From Peptococcaceae bacterium (GTDB lineage Bacteria > Bacillota > Peptococcia > DRI-13 > UBA5745), in the NCBI GenBank assembly GCA_031264885.1, contig JAISDM010000251.1, forward strand, positions 1-8,417: DNA of 8,417 nt, written 5' to 3'. The stretch's first letter is position 1; the number at the start of each line of letters is the position of its first letter. A program made the position numbers and the translations under genes. Of this stretch, positions 1-5,024 are shown one piece after another. The notes beneath the pieces are model-generated. The model was given only the letters and a program-made list of their open reading frames with translations, was not told the origin of the DNA and made no database searches.

Positions 1-200
1 ATTACGAGGCAAAACAGAGTAAAAAGCGCCGGGACAACGCGCACTCCAAGCAACGCCGCCATCGGCCATGACGCGGGCGGCAGAACAAAGCCGGCAACAG
101 TCAGAACAAGTCCCGCGACAAAGCACGTCCACAGGGCGATCACCATTTTCTTTGCCACCCAATTTCCGTAATCAATCGTTGTTTCCGTTTTGTTGTCCAT
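1..200 (-). CDS. Membrane-anchored protein, probable class I methyltransferase, N-terminal part
   Basis: Only the first 66 codons are in the window; the rest lies beyond base 1. The visible protein has a short polar N-terminus containing IDYGNWV (residues 9-15) and a KK pair, then two hydrophobic segments at about residues 20-40 and 45-66 that look like a transmembrane hairpin. I recall a family of SAM-dependent methyltransferases with this 'DYGNWV-KK' start and two N-terminal membrane helices before a cytosolic Rossmann domain, and the call rests on that resemblance. The catalytic domain itself is not visible. The ATG overlaps the TGA of the upstream gene by one base (TGATG), and there is no strong Shine-Dalgarno, so translation is probably coupled. 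It is the fourth gene of the minus-strand operon. It could also be an unrelated small membrane protein. Confidence 0.55.
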   Translation of the reverse strand, partial: MDNKTETTIDYGNWVAKKMVIALWTCFVAGLVLTVAGFVLPPASWPMAALLGVRVVPALFTLFCLV

Positions 201-556
201 CAGTATTTACCCACATCTTCTAAGTTTTCCATATAGAACAGGCAATCCATGATGTCGCCTTTGTTCGGCTCAACACATCGGCTCGCGTACTCAAAATGCT
301 TCTTGTCCGTCGGGTTTTCGCTGCCTTTGGCGATGGCGTTGGAGCCGGCAATGTCCTTGGCGGCGAAAAACATGTATATGAACATCGTACCGTCCTCCAC
401 CGCCGAGAAGTACACCTCCAGATACGCCTGTTCGTTTTTCAGCAGCCGAGCGCCTTCTTCCTTGTTGGCGTCGAGGAACCGCATCCACTCCCGCGCGATA
501 TCGTCCTTGCCGCGAATGATCTGGGCCTTGTACAGTTTGATTTCCATTGGATTCAT
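200..556 (-). CDS. DUF6176-like small protein
   Basis: A soluble protein of 118 residues with no signal peptide or membrane segment. It resembles the DUF6176 family: an early 'IxRGKDD...EWMRFLDAN' stretch, then 'AYLEVYFS', then a late 'DKKHFEYASRCVEP' stretch, in an alpha/beta layout suggestive of a small ferredoxin-like (dimeric alpha-beta barrel) fold. The family has no established biochemical role, so none is assigned. Three in-frame ATGs lie close together at 562, 556 and 547. The CGGAGG motif abuts the first and sits six bases before the second, so 556 is chosen. It follows the hydrolase-family gene after about 52 bases and overlaps the next gene by one base, so it appears to be the third gene of the minus-strand operon. 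Confidence 0.72.
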   Translation of the reverse strand: MNPMEIKLYKAQIIRGKDDIAREWMRFLDANKEEGARLLKNEQAYLEVYFSAVEDGTMFIYMFFAAKDIAGSNAIAKGSENPTDKKHFEYASRCVEPNKGDIMDCLFYMENLEDVGKY

Positions 557-562
557 TGTCAT

Positions 563-568
563 CCTCCG
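563..568 (-). promoter_or_regulatory. Ribosome binding site deciding the DUF6176-like start
   Basis: CGGAGG on the minus strand. Six bases separate it from the ATG at 556 and none separate it from the ATG at 562, which favours 556 as the true start. Confidence 0.7.
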
Positions 569-590
569 TTCTTCCGATTACATGATGAAA

Positions 591-610
591 AAAGAAAGCC
601 TAATTTCTTT
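591..610 (-). terminator. Weak AT-rich hairpin after the hydrolase gene, possible attenuator
   Basis: On the minus strand AAAGAAA pairs perfectly with TTTCTTT around a six-base loop (TTAGGC), followed by TTTC. It begins within the stop codon of the hydrolase-family gene. The seven-pair stem has only one G-C pair, so it is probably too weak to terminate. At most it could protect the 3' end of the upstream message or reduce read-through. Confidence 0.2.
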
Positions 611-1220
611 ATTGCGAGCGCCGCCCATTGGTAAAACAAAAATCACAGATCGCGTCACCCCGCCCAATGGTTTTGGTTCTTCCCCATCGTATATGCGGTA
701 TAGCGCCGTATACCGCATCATCATACTCGCAAAAAACGGGCGTCAGTTCCGGCATACCGTATTGTCGCAACACACGATCATAGAAACAGGAGTGTGCGGT
801 GAACGCGATTTTATCCCGTGTGGATTTGTCCCATTCAATTCTCCAACCCGCCTCCCCGAAGCCGGATTTCATTGCTGCCGGCGTGATCACCCGAAGGAGC
901 GGGAAGCCGAAAGGCAGCCGGCCGAGAGCTTGGAACATCCGCGCCATCGGTCGCGCCGAATAAAGCGCGGCATCCCGTATAACCGAAAGAGCGGCGTCCT
1001 TGCCGCCGGCGCGCCGCGCGAGCACCCGGTAGAGGGCGGCTGCGGGCAGTATGGCGAGCAGGAGATGGGACGTCAACATTTTGTCGGAAAGGTCAAGTTC
1101 CGAGCAGAGAGTTCTGTATTCCGCGAGCGCCGCCCGCCGATCCTGCGGCTCCAATTCCTCGTATGCCGCGGCGAGTTTGCTTTTCTTCATTGTTTTTTCA
1201 TAATTCATAGCGCCGCGCAT
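609..1220 (-). CDS. L-2-amino-thiazoline-4-carboxylic acid hydrolase-family protein
   Basis: A 203-residue protein matching the ATC-hydrolase-like family, named after an enzyme of the bacterial pathway that converts a thiazoline carboxylate to L-cysteine. Visible family features are an N-terminal helical part with a hydrophobic stretch (about residues 50-65), a central 'CFYDRVLRQYGMPEL' followed by 'FCEYDD', and the C-terminal signature RTKTIGRGDAICDF at 181-194. Most members of this family in anaerobic Firmicutes are uncharacterised, so the true substrate is unknown; hydrolysis of a cyclic amide or thiazoline is only an inference. The start at 1220 is three bases after the methyltransferase stop and has a weak AAGG eight bases upstream; later ATGs at 1208 and 1187 have no better ribosome site. 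It is the second gene of the minus operon. Bases 693-718 within it form a perfect 10-bp inverted repeat. Confidence 0.7.
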   Translation of the reverse strand: MRGAMNYEKTMKKSKLAAAYEELEPQDRRAALAEYRTLCSELDLSDKMLTSHLLLAILPAAALYRVLARRAGGKDAALSVIRDAALYSARPMARMFQALGRLPFGFPLLRVITPAAMKSGFGEAGWRIEWDKSTRDKIAFTAHSCFYDRVLRQYGMPELTPVFCEYDDAVYGAIPHIRWGRTKTIGRGDAICDFCFTNGRRSQ

Positions 1221-1223
1221 GAT

Positions 1224-1925
1224 TCAAACCTTGCCTTTCATGTGAATTCCGGTAGGCTGTTTCACACATCGAAATCCCGCAATAGATCCGACATTCCAAA
1301 CTTCCGCTTCGGAATACATGCTTTTAAGCCTGTCCGTGAGTTCGCGTTTCGTCATAAACGGCGGTGTGAACCATCCTCCGGGAACGTATATACGTCGAAT
1401 AAACCAATCCGTGCGGCGCGTTTCGCCTTTGATATAGAAACAGCCTATAAACAGCCCGCCGGGTTTCAAGACGCGATAAAGCTCACCGGCTGCCGCATCT
1501 TTACGAGGAAACGCATGGAAGCCGTTCATGGACAGCACTGCGTCAAAACTCGCGTCCTCAAACGGCAACCCTCCGATATCACCCTGCATGAACACGACGT
1601 TTCGGATTCCCGCCGCTGAAAAACGCTCTTTCGCCGTATTCAGCATACCTTCGGAATAGTCGAGGCATGTAATTCGTGCGTTCGGAATACGGAGGTATTT
1701 CCCACAGGTGAACAGCCCTGTCCCCACCGGCACGTCGAGCAGGCTGCCGCCGAAATCATCCGGCAGATACGTAAGCAGCCGCTCCGTGTACGACGTGTCG
1801 GGGAAGCCCCATACGATTTTGCAGGCGAGCTTCGACCACCGGCTTTGAGCGGCGAGCAGATTGTCGTACCTATCGGATAGCTTGTCGTATTGTGCGCGAA
1901 TGCGCTTATTGCTTGTGTTTGACAC
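1224..1925 (-). CDS. Class I SAM-dependent methyltransferase (Methyltransf_11/UbiE type)
   Basis: A soluble 233-residue Rossmann-fold methyltransferase. Motif I is LLDVPVGTG at residues 62-70; the acidic residue that would contact the SAM ribose is D89 in 'CLDYSEGM'; a 'QGDIGGLPF' loop (about 114-122) and 'FDAVLSMNGFHAF' follow, then 'LYRVLKPGGLFIG' closes the core. The 'DVPVGTG' form of motif I, with Pro and Val in place of the common Ile/Gly and Cys, defines a recognisable subgroup. The substrate is not predictable; small-molecule C-, N- or O-methylation is likely. An in-frame TTG at 1931 is possible, but AAGG at 1933-1936 sits seven bases before the GTG at 1925 and almost touches the TTG, so the GTG is chosen. 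It is first in the minus operon, behind a good promoter and divergent from the AraC-type regulator, which is its likely controller. Confidence 0.88.
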   Translation of the reverse strand: MSNTSNKRIRAQYDKLSDRYDNLLAAQSRWSKLACKIVWGFPDTSYTERLLTYLPDDFGGSLLDVPVGTGLFTCGKYLRIPNARITCLDYSEGMLNTAKERFSAAGIRNVVFMQGDIGGLPFEDASFDAVLSMNGFHAFPRKDAAAGELYRVLKPGGLFIGCFYIKGETRRTDWFIRRIYVPGGWFTPPFMTKRELTDRLKSMYSEAEVWNVGSIAGFRCVKQPTGIHMKGKV

Positions 1926-1965
1926 CGGCAAACCTTTTTTCCGCTCTCTTGATCGGCAGCGTCCG

Positions 1966-1978
1966 ACTAAGTCTTAGT
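1966..1978. promoter_or_regulatory. Palindrome ACTAAG-T-CTTAGT, candidate operator of the minus operon
   Basis: A perfect 6+1+6 inverted repeat that overlaps the last three bases of the minus-strand -10 box and covers the probable transcription start. A repressor bound here would block the promoter. Which protein binds is unknown; the neighbouring regulator is one candidate. Confidence 0.45.
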
Positions 1979-2004
1979 ATAGCCCGGAATACGGAAAATT
2001 TCAA
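1976..2004 (-). promoter_or_regulatory. SigA-type promoter of the minus-strand operon
   Basis: Read on the minus strand: -35 TTGAAA (2004-1999), a 17-base spacer, -10 TATACT (1981-1976). Each hexamer differs from consensus at a single position and the spacing is ideal. Transcription would start near 1969, giving an untranslated leader of about 45 bases before the GTG at 1925. Confidence 0.7.
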
Positions 2005-2026
2005 TCACAGCTTTTTGATTTCTCTC

Positions 2027-2056
2027 TTGACATTATACGAATATCCGCATTATAAT
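2027..2056 (+). promoter_or_regulatory. SigA-type promoter of the AraC-type regulator gene
   Basis: Consensus -35 TTGACA (2027-2032), an 18-base spacer and consensus -10 TATAAT (2051-2056). Transcription would begin near 2063, about 24 bases before the chosen ATG. Such a close match predicts strong basal activity unless repressed. Its -35 box lies 22 bases from the -35 box of the divergent minus promoter. Confidence 0.8.
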
Positions 2057-2057
2057 G
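2031..2057. promoter_or_regulatory. Repeated CATTATA half-sites with palindrome CATTATAATG, possible autoregulatory site
   Basis: CATTATA occurs at 2031-2037 and again at 2048-2054, a direct repeat with a 17-base period, and the second copy is part of a perfect 10-base palindrome (2048-2057) that contains the -10 box. AraC-family proteins commonly bind direct-repeat half-sites spaced about two helical turns apart. AT-rich promoter sequence produces such matches by chance, so support is limited. Confidence 0.25.
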
Positions 2058-2074
2058 AATGCTGTAAAGGTTCT

Positions 2075-2080
2075 GGAGGG
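2075..2080 (+). promoter_or_regulatory. Ribosome binding site deciding the regulator start
   Basis: GGAGGG directly abuts an ATG at 2081 and is six bases before the ATG at 2087. Normal spacing favours 2087, giving the start MSEYMSV. Confidence 0.75.
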
Positions 2081-2086
2081 ATGTTG

Positions 2087-3262
2087 ATGTCCGAATACAT
2101 GTCCGTCCGCGAGGCGGCGGAAAAATGGGGCCTCTCAGAGCGCCGCGTCCATAAGCTGTGCAAGGATGGCCGGATTGCCGGGTTAATCCGCTTCGGGCGT
2201 TCCTGGGGGATACCGGGCGGCGCGGAAAAGCCCAGCGACGGCAGAAGAAACGCGCCCGCCGACACAAATCCAGCCAATATCAATAGCGGAGCAAAACACG
2301 ACTGGCTTGGCCCGGACGCAAAACTCCTTGTCAGAAGCAGTTCCTGCGCGGTATACCAGCTTGAGAACGAAACGGGCAACGGCATCGCCTCGATATACGA
2401 CGTTTTCCCGGGTGTTAAGCTTATATACAGCGACCTGCATCTGTCCCGCATCACCGGAAACGACAATTTCTACGTTTCCTCTGACACGAATGTGCTTGTA
2501 ATCAATCATTGCCGCGAGGGACGCTTTGAATGTGAGTTCCCCTGGGGCGAATACGGATATCTTGGCGGCGGTGATTTGGTGGTCAGCGCCTTGCCGTCGC
2601 CGGTAAAGTCGTCGGCGTATCCGCTGGCGCATTATCACGGTGTTACCGTCGTCGCCGACCTCCCTCATGCCGTTAACCCCTTGAGGGAGATTTCCGCGTT
2701 GCTCGGCGCGGACGGTCTCGATGTCCCGGAGATAAAAGAGCGGCTGCTCGGCCGGCGCCCCTATTTTCTCATACGCGGCTCTGAGGAAGTTTCGCACATA
2801 CTCTCCGAAATCTACAACGCGCCCGACGCGCGAAAAGAGAGCTATATCAGGCTGAAAGTGGTTGAGCTTCTTCTGTTTTTGAGCATCCTCCGGCCCGAGG
2901 AGGAGAACGGGCGGAAATATTTTTACAAGACGAGGGTGAACGCGGTAAAGGCCATGCGCGACTATATGACGGCGCGTCCAGAGAGGCAGTTTACGCTGAA
3001 AGAACTGTCGGAGCGCTTCAATATTCCGCTGACGGCCATGAAAAGTTGCTTCAAGTCAGTGTTCGGGACAACGATTCACGCCTATATGCGCGATTACCGT
3101 ATGCAAATGGCCTCCGCCCTGCTCCGCGATACGGACGCGCCAATCGCCGAAATCGCCGCGAAGGTGGGCTACGACAGCCACGCGCAGTTCTCGTCGGCGT
3201 TTAAATCCGCTATGGGGATGGCTCCGTCCGATTATCGAAAAGTTTCTGTCCAAAACAAGTAA
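2087..3262 (+). CDS. AraC-family transcriptional regulator with an N-terminal excisionase-like helix-turn-helix
   Basis: A 391-residue cytosolic regulator. Residues about 6-43 (MSVREAAEKWGLSERRVHKL onward to 'IRFGRSWGIP') form a MerR/excisionase-type helix-turn-helix, followed by a Gly/Asn-rich linker and a central domain (about 75-260) that probably binds a ligand or dimerises. The C-terminal 100 or so residues are a classic AraC double helix-turn-helix: first unit 'FTLKELSERFNIPLTAMKSCFKSVFG', second unit 'APIAEIAAKVGYDSHAQFSSAFKSAMGMAPSDYRK'. The AraC part and its placement between two divergent operons suggest control of one or both, probably in response to the small molecule handled by the cluster. 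AraC proteins are often activators; repression by the same protein is also possible. Having two different DNA-binding modules at opposite ends is unusual. The longer open frame extending upstream of 2087 crosses the promoter and is not used. Confidence 0.88.
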   Translation: MSEYMSVREAAEKWGLSERRVHKLCKDGRIAGLIRFGRSWGIPGGAEKPSDGRRNAPADTNPANINSGAKHDWLGPDAKLLVRSSSCAVYQLENETGNGIASIYDVFPGVKLIYSDLHLSRITGNDNFYVSSDTNVLVINHCREGRFECEFPWGEYGYLGGGDLVVSALPSPVKSSAYPLAHYHGVTVVADLPHAVNPLREISALLGADGLDVPEIKERLLGRRPYFLIRGSEEVSHILSEIYNAPDARKESYIRLKVVELLLFLSILRPEEENGRKYFYKTRVNAVKAMRDYMTARPERQFTLKELSERFNIPLTAMKSCFKSVFGTTIHAYMRDYRMQMASALLRDTDAPIAEIAAKVGYDSHAQFSSAFKSAMGMAPSDYRKVSVQNK

Positions 3263-3300
3263 TACGCGTCCGAATGAGATAACGCCGAGGCGGGATGTCG

Positions 3301-3333
3301 TGCTATACTATTAAGCGCAACGGTTGCTATACT
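3301..3333 (+). promoter_or_regulatory. Tandem TGCTATACT elements, candidate extended -10 promoters of the ECF operon
   Basis: TGCTATACT at 3301-3309 and 3325-3333 both match an extended -10 (TGn-TATAMT-like), exactly 24 bases apart. Neither has a recognisable -35 at 16-18 bases, so strength would depend on the TG extension or on an activator such as the upstream AraC-type protein. The downstream copy would give an untranslated leader of about 180 bases before the ATG at 3523. Confidence 0.35.
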
Positions 3334-3340
3334 CGCGAGT
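3331..3340. promoter_or_regulatory. Palindrome ACTCGCGAGT at the candidate -10 box
   Basis: A perfect 10-base palindrome whose first three bases are the last three bases of the TATACT at 3328-3333. This is the same geometry as the palindrome at the minus-operon promoter, where the repeat also begins with the ACT of TATACT. Confidence 0.3.
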
Positions 3341-3451
3341 GTTGATGTTTACCAAGTCGCGAAGGCTCAGCGTAAGCAGGAGATGCTCCCGCAAGTCTGA
3401 ATACTGCAAATGTTATCGAGCGCCAGTATAACAGCTTTATTTTTTGTTTGC

Positions 3452-3472
3452 AAATTGCCTATTGCTAACTGC
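3452..3472 (+). repeat. Degenerate heptamer repeat (AAATTGC, CTATTGC, TAACTGC)
   Basis: Three consecutive seven-base units share a -TGC ending and A/T-rich starts. The run is short and imperfect; it may be simple-sequence slippage in the leader of the ECF operon. Confidence 0.3.
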
Positions 3473-3512
3473 CGGCGGCGCAAAACAACATCGCGCGAGC
3501 GAGAATATTTGT

Positions 3513-3516
3513 GAGG
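3513..3516 (+). promoter_or_regulatory. Ribosome binding site deciding the LCM-like methyltransferase start
   Basis: GAGG six bases before the ATG at 3523. It overlaps the in-frame GTG at 3511, so the GTG cannot use this site and the ATG is the better start. Confidence 0.65.
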
Positions 3517-3522
3517 AAAAAT

Positions 3523-4356
3523 ATGGAGGTCAACGACGAATTGCAAGACCAAACCGTACAGGCCACAATGCTGCTCCCCGTTTGCGGCAGGGCAAAAGCA
3601 AGCCGCATGTTCCCGGATATTCTGCGCGACGACGAGGCGATCCGGATGGTTGACGGCATGGATTACGATTTCGCGCAAATCGAAAAATCCTACGCCACGG
3701 AATACGGAAGCCTTTGCTGCCTGCTTCGCGCCAAGCGTCTTGACGAGCGCTGCCTCGCGTACATACAGGCGCATCCGGCCGGCGCGGCCGTCAACCTCGG
3801 TTCCGGGCTTGACACCACGTTTGACCGCGTGGACAACGGTTCCGTCCATTGGCATAACGTCGATCTGCCGGACGCAATGGCGTTCCGGCATCAGTTCGTC
3901 CCGCCCAAAGAACGGTGCGCCGACATCGCGAAATCCATGTTCGACTACACTTGGCTCGACGAGATAAAAACCGGCGACGGCAGCGCGTTTATTCTCGCGG
4001 GCGGGTTGTTCTATTACTTTGAGGAAAACCGGGTGCGTGAACTGATCTGCCGGATCGCGGAGTATTTTCAGAGCGGCGAGGTTTTCTTTGACGCGCAGTC
4101 AAAGACGGCGATCAAGATGTCCAACCGAATGGTGCGCAAAACCGGGAACAAAGGCTCCGAAATGTATTTTTATGTGAATGATCCGCGAAAGCTGGAAAGC
4201 TGGTCGCCGAAAATCCGCCGGGTCGAGAGCGTCCCCTTTTTTGGAGAATTGCGGAAGGATAAACGCTTCAAGCTGTCCACAAAGATGACCATATGGGGGC
4301 TGGAAAAGCTGAAAATGGGCTGTCTCATCAGTGTTCAGTGGGGAGCAGCGGAATGA
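3523..4356 (+). CDS. Leucine carboxyl methyltransferase-family O-methyltransferase (TcmP-like)
   Basis: A 277-residue SAM-dependent methyltransferase of the LCM family, whose bacterial members include TcmP, a carboxyl O-methyltransferase of tetracenomycin synthesis. Motif I is VNLGSGLDT at residues 90-98, and the family-typical acidic motif 'NVDLPD' follows at 112-117; 'FVPPKERC' and 'ILAGGLFYYFEENRV' continue the Rossmann core. The N-terminal helical part includes 'RAKASRMFPD' and 'YATEYGSLCCLLRAK', also typical. Expected chemistry is methylation of a carboxylate or hydroxyl on a small molecule; the substrate is unknown. It is the first gene of the ECF operon and its TGA overlaps the ecfT ATG (ATGA), so production is tied to the importer. 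That tight link suggests it acts on the transported compound or on a precursor of it. Confidence 0.85.
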   Translation: MEVNDELQDQTVQATMLLPVCGRAKASRMFPDILRDDEAIRMVDGMDYDFAQIEKSYATEYGSLCCLLRAKRLDERCLAYIQAHPAGAAVNLGSGLDTTFDRVDNGSVHWHNVDLPDAMAFRHQFVPPKERCADIAKSMFDYTWLDEIKTGDGSAFILAGGLFYYFEENRVRELICRIAEYFQSGEVFFDAQSKTAIKMSNRMVRKTGNKGSEMYFYVNDPRKLESWSPKIRRVESVPFFGELRKDKRFKLSTKMTIWGLEKLKMGCLISVQWGAAE

Positions 4357-5024
4357 AAATAATGCTCGATCCCCGCGTAAAGCTGCTGATTCTCGTACTG
4401 ATTAACGTCGTGGTGTTCGTGTCGCCGGATTTACATACGGAGTGGCTGTGCATGGGAATGATTGCGGTTGTGCTGGCGCTGACGGGGTGTTGGCGGCAGC
4501 TTCTGCGCGGGCTGCTCGTTTACGCTGTGATGATGGGCGTTTTGTACCTCTGCGGTCTGTCTGCCAACTTCCTCACGGCGTTTGTCAGCATGACGCTTAT
4601 CTGCTTTCGGAAAATCATGCCCACCGTCTTTTTCGCTTCCGGGCTGATGGCGACGACGACGGTGGGCGATTTGGTTTCGGCGATGCAAAAATTGCGTATT
4701 CCGAAAGTGGTTGTCATTCCGTTCACGGTAACGCTGCGGTTTTTCCCCACGGCAAGGGAAGAATTCGCCGCAATCCGGGATGCCGCGCGGTTGCGGGGAC
4801 TGCGTTTTTCTATGGAGCGGACGCTTGTTCCCATGATGCTGCGCTGCGCGAGCATCGCGGAGGAACTGTCCGCCGCGTCGGTAACGCGGGGGATTGAAAG
4901 CGCGGGAAAGAGAACGTCTATGCGGGAACTGCGGCTCCACACTTTGGATTTCGGCGTGGCTGCTGTTTTTACCGTGCTTGCCGCTTTTTCCGTGATGGGA
5001 GGCATTCCGATTCTATATGATTAA
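4353..5024 (+). CDS. ecfT: ECF transporter transmembrane component EcfT
   Basis: A 223-residue integral membrane protein, the scaffold of an energy-coupling-factor importer that links the ATPases to the S component. It opens with the typical 'LDPRVKLLIL', has hydrophobic segments near residues 9-25, 29-46, 50-68 and 73-95 and a last one at 202-218, and carries a long amphipathic cytosolic region. In that region lie the coupling motifs: 'AARLRGL' with A145-R146 and 'SVTRGIE' with R179-G180, the positions where EcfT helices dock into the ATPases. It is shorter than many EcfT proteins (about 260 residues) but has the expected parts. The start ATG overlaps the previous stop (ATGA), with GGGAG seven bases upstream. 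It overlaps the ATPase gene by eight bases. An earlier in-frame ATG at 4293 lies within the methyltransferase gene and is not preferred. Confidence 0.9.
   Translation: MKIMLDPRVKLLILVLINVVVFVSPDLHTEWLCMGMIAVVLALTGCWRQLLRGLLVYAVMMGVLYLCGLSANFLTAFVSMTLICFRKIMPTVFFASGLMATTTVGDLVSAMQKLRIPKVVVIPFTVTLRFFPTAREEFAAIRDAARLRGLRFSMERTLVPMMLRCASIAEELSAASVTRGIESAGKRTSMRELRLHTLDFGVAAVFTVLAAFSVMGGIPILYD

Larger units (their letters stand above)
3278..3400 (+). pseudogene. Possible remnant or unrecognised small membrane peptide, no start codon
   Basis: After a TGA at 3275-3277 the regulator's frame reopens for 40 codons, ending at a TGA (3398-3400). The translation has a hydrophobic stretch 'RAILLSATVAILASVDVY' followed by a charged 'QVAKAQRKQEMLPQV' tail, which reads like a natural membrane-anchored peptide. 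No ATG, GTG or TTG lies ahead of the hydrophobic part and there is no Shine-Dalgarno, so it is either a decayed gene end or chance. The two GCTATACT elements fall in this frame, both reading Ala-Ile-Leu, so they may be coding in origin and not promoters. Confidence 0.2.
3263..3522. other. Intergenic region between the regulator and the ECF operon
   Basis: 260 bases without a confirmed gene. No convincing intrinsic terminator follows the regulator, so read-through into the next operon cannot be excluded. It contains two TGCTATACT elements (3301-3309, 3325-3333), a palindrome at 3331-3340, a degenerate heptamer repeat at 3452-3472, and an open coding-like frame without a start at 3278-3400. A small imperfect hairpin (GGAG-ATG-CTCC core, about 3379-3389) is not followed by a T run. 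I recognise no riboswitch. Confidence 0.6.

Noticed and set aside
693..718. Perfect 10-bp inverted repeat with a six-base loop
   Set aside because: It lies inside the hydrolase-family coding sequence (AVYGAIPH region), with no T run and no link to a gene border. A coding-constrained coincidence is the simplest reading.
249..1619. A 456-codon open frame on the plus strand
   Set aside because: It lies antisense to three minus-strand genes with recognisable families, its translation is rich in Arg, His and Ser without domain motifs, and no Shine-Dalgarno precedes it. It reflects codon bias of the real genes.
1892..2086. In-frame upstream extension of the AraC-type regulator
   Set aside because: It would cross both divergent promoters and the minus-strand gene start. 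The GGAGGG site and promoter position support the start at 2087.
3379..3389. GGAG-ATG-CTCC hairpin as a terminator of the regulator gene
   Set aside because: The stem is only four pairs (six with one mismatch) and the nearest T run is more than 45 bases downstream.
3345..3431. A 28-codon ATG-started frame rich in Arg, Ser and Cys
   Set aside because: No Shine-Dalgarno precedes it, it overlaps the other coding-like frame, and no family is recognised. Length and composition are compatible with chance.
4431..5005. Overlapping open frames on the minus strand within ecfT
   Set aside because: Translations are compositionally biased and have no membrane or enzymatic motif, whereas the plus-strand frame has clear EcfT features and good start signals.
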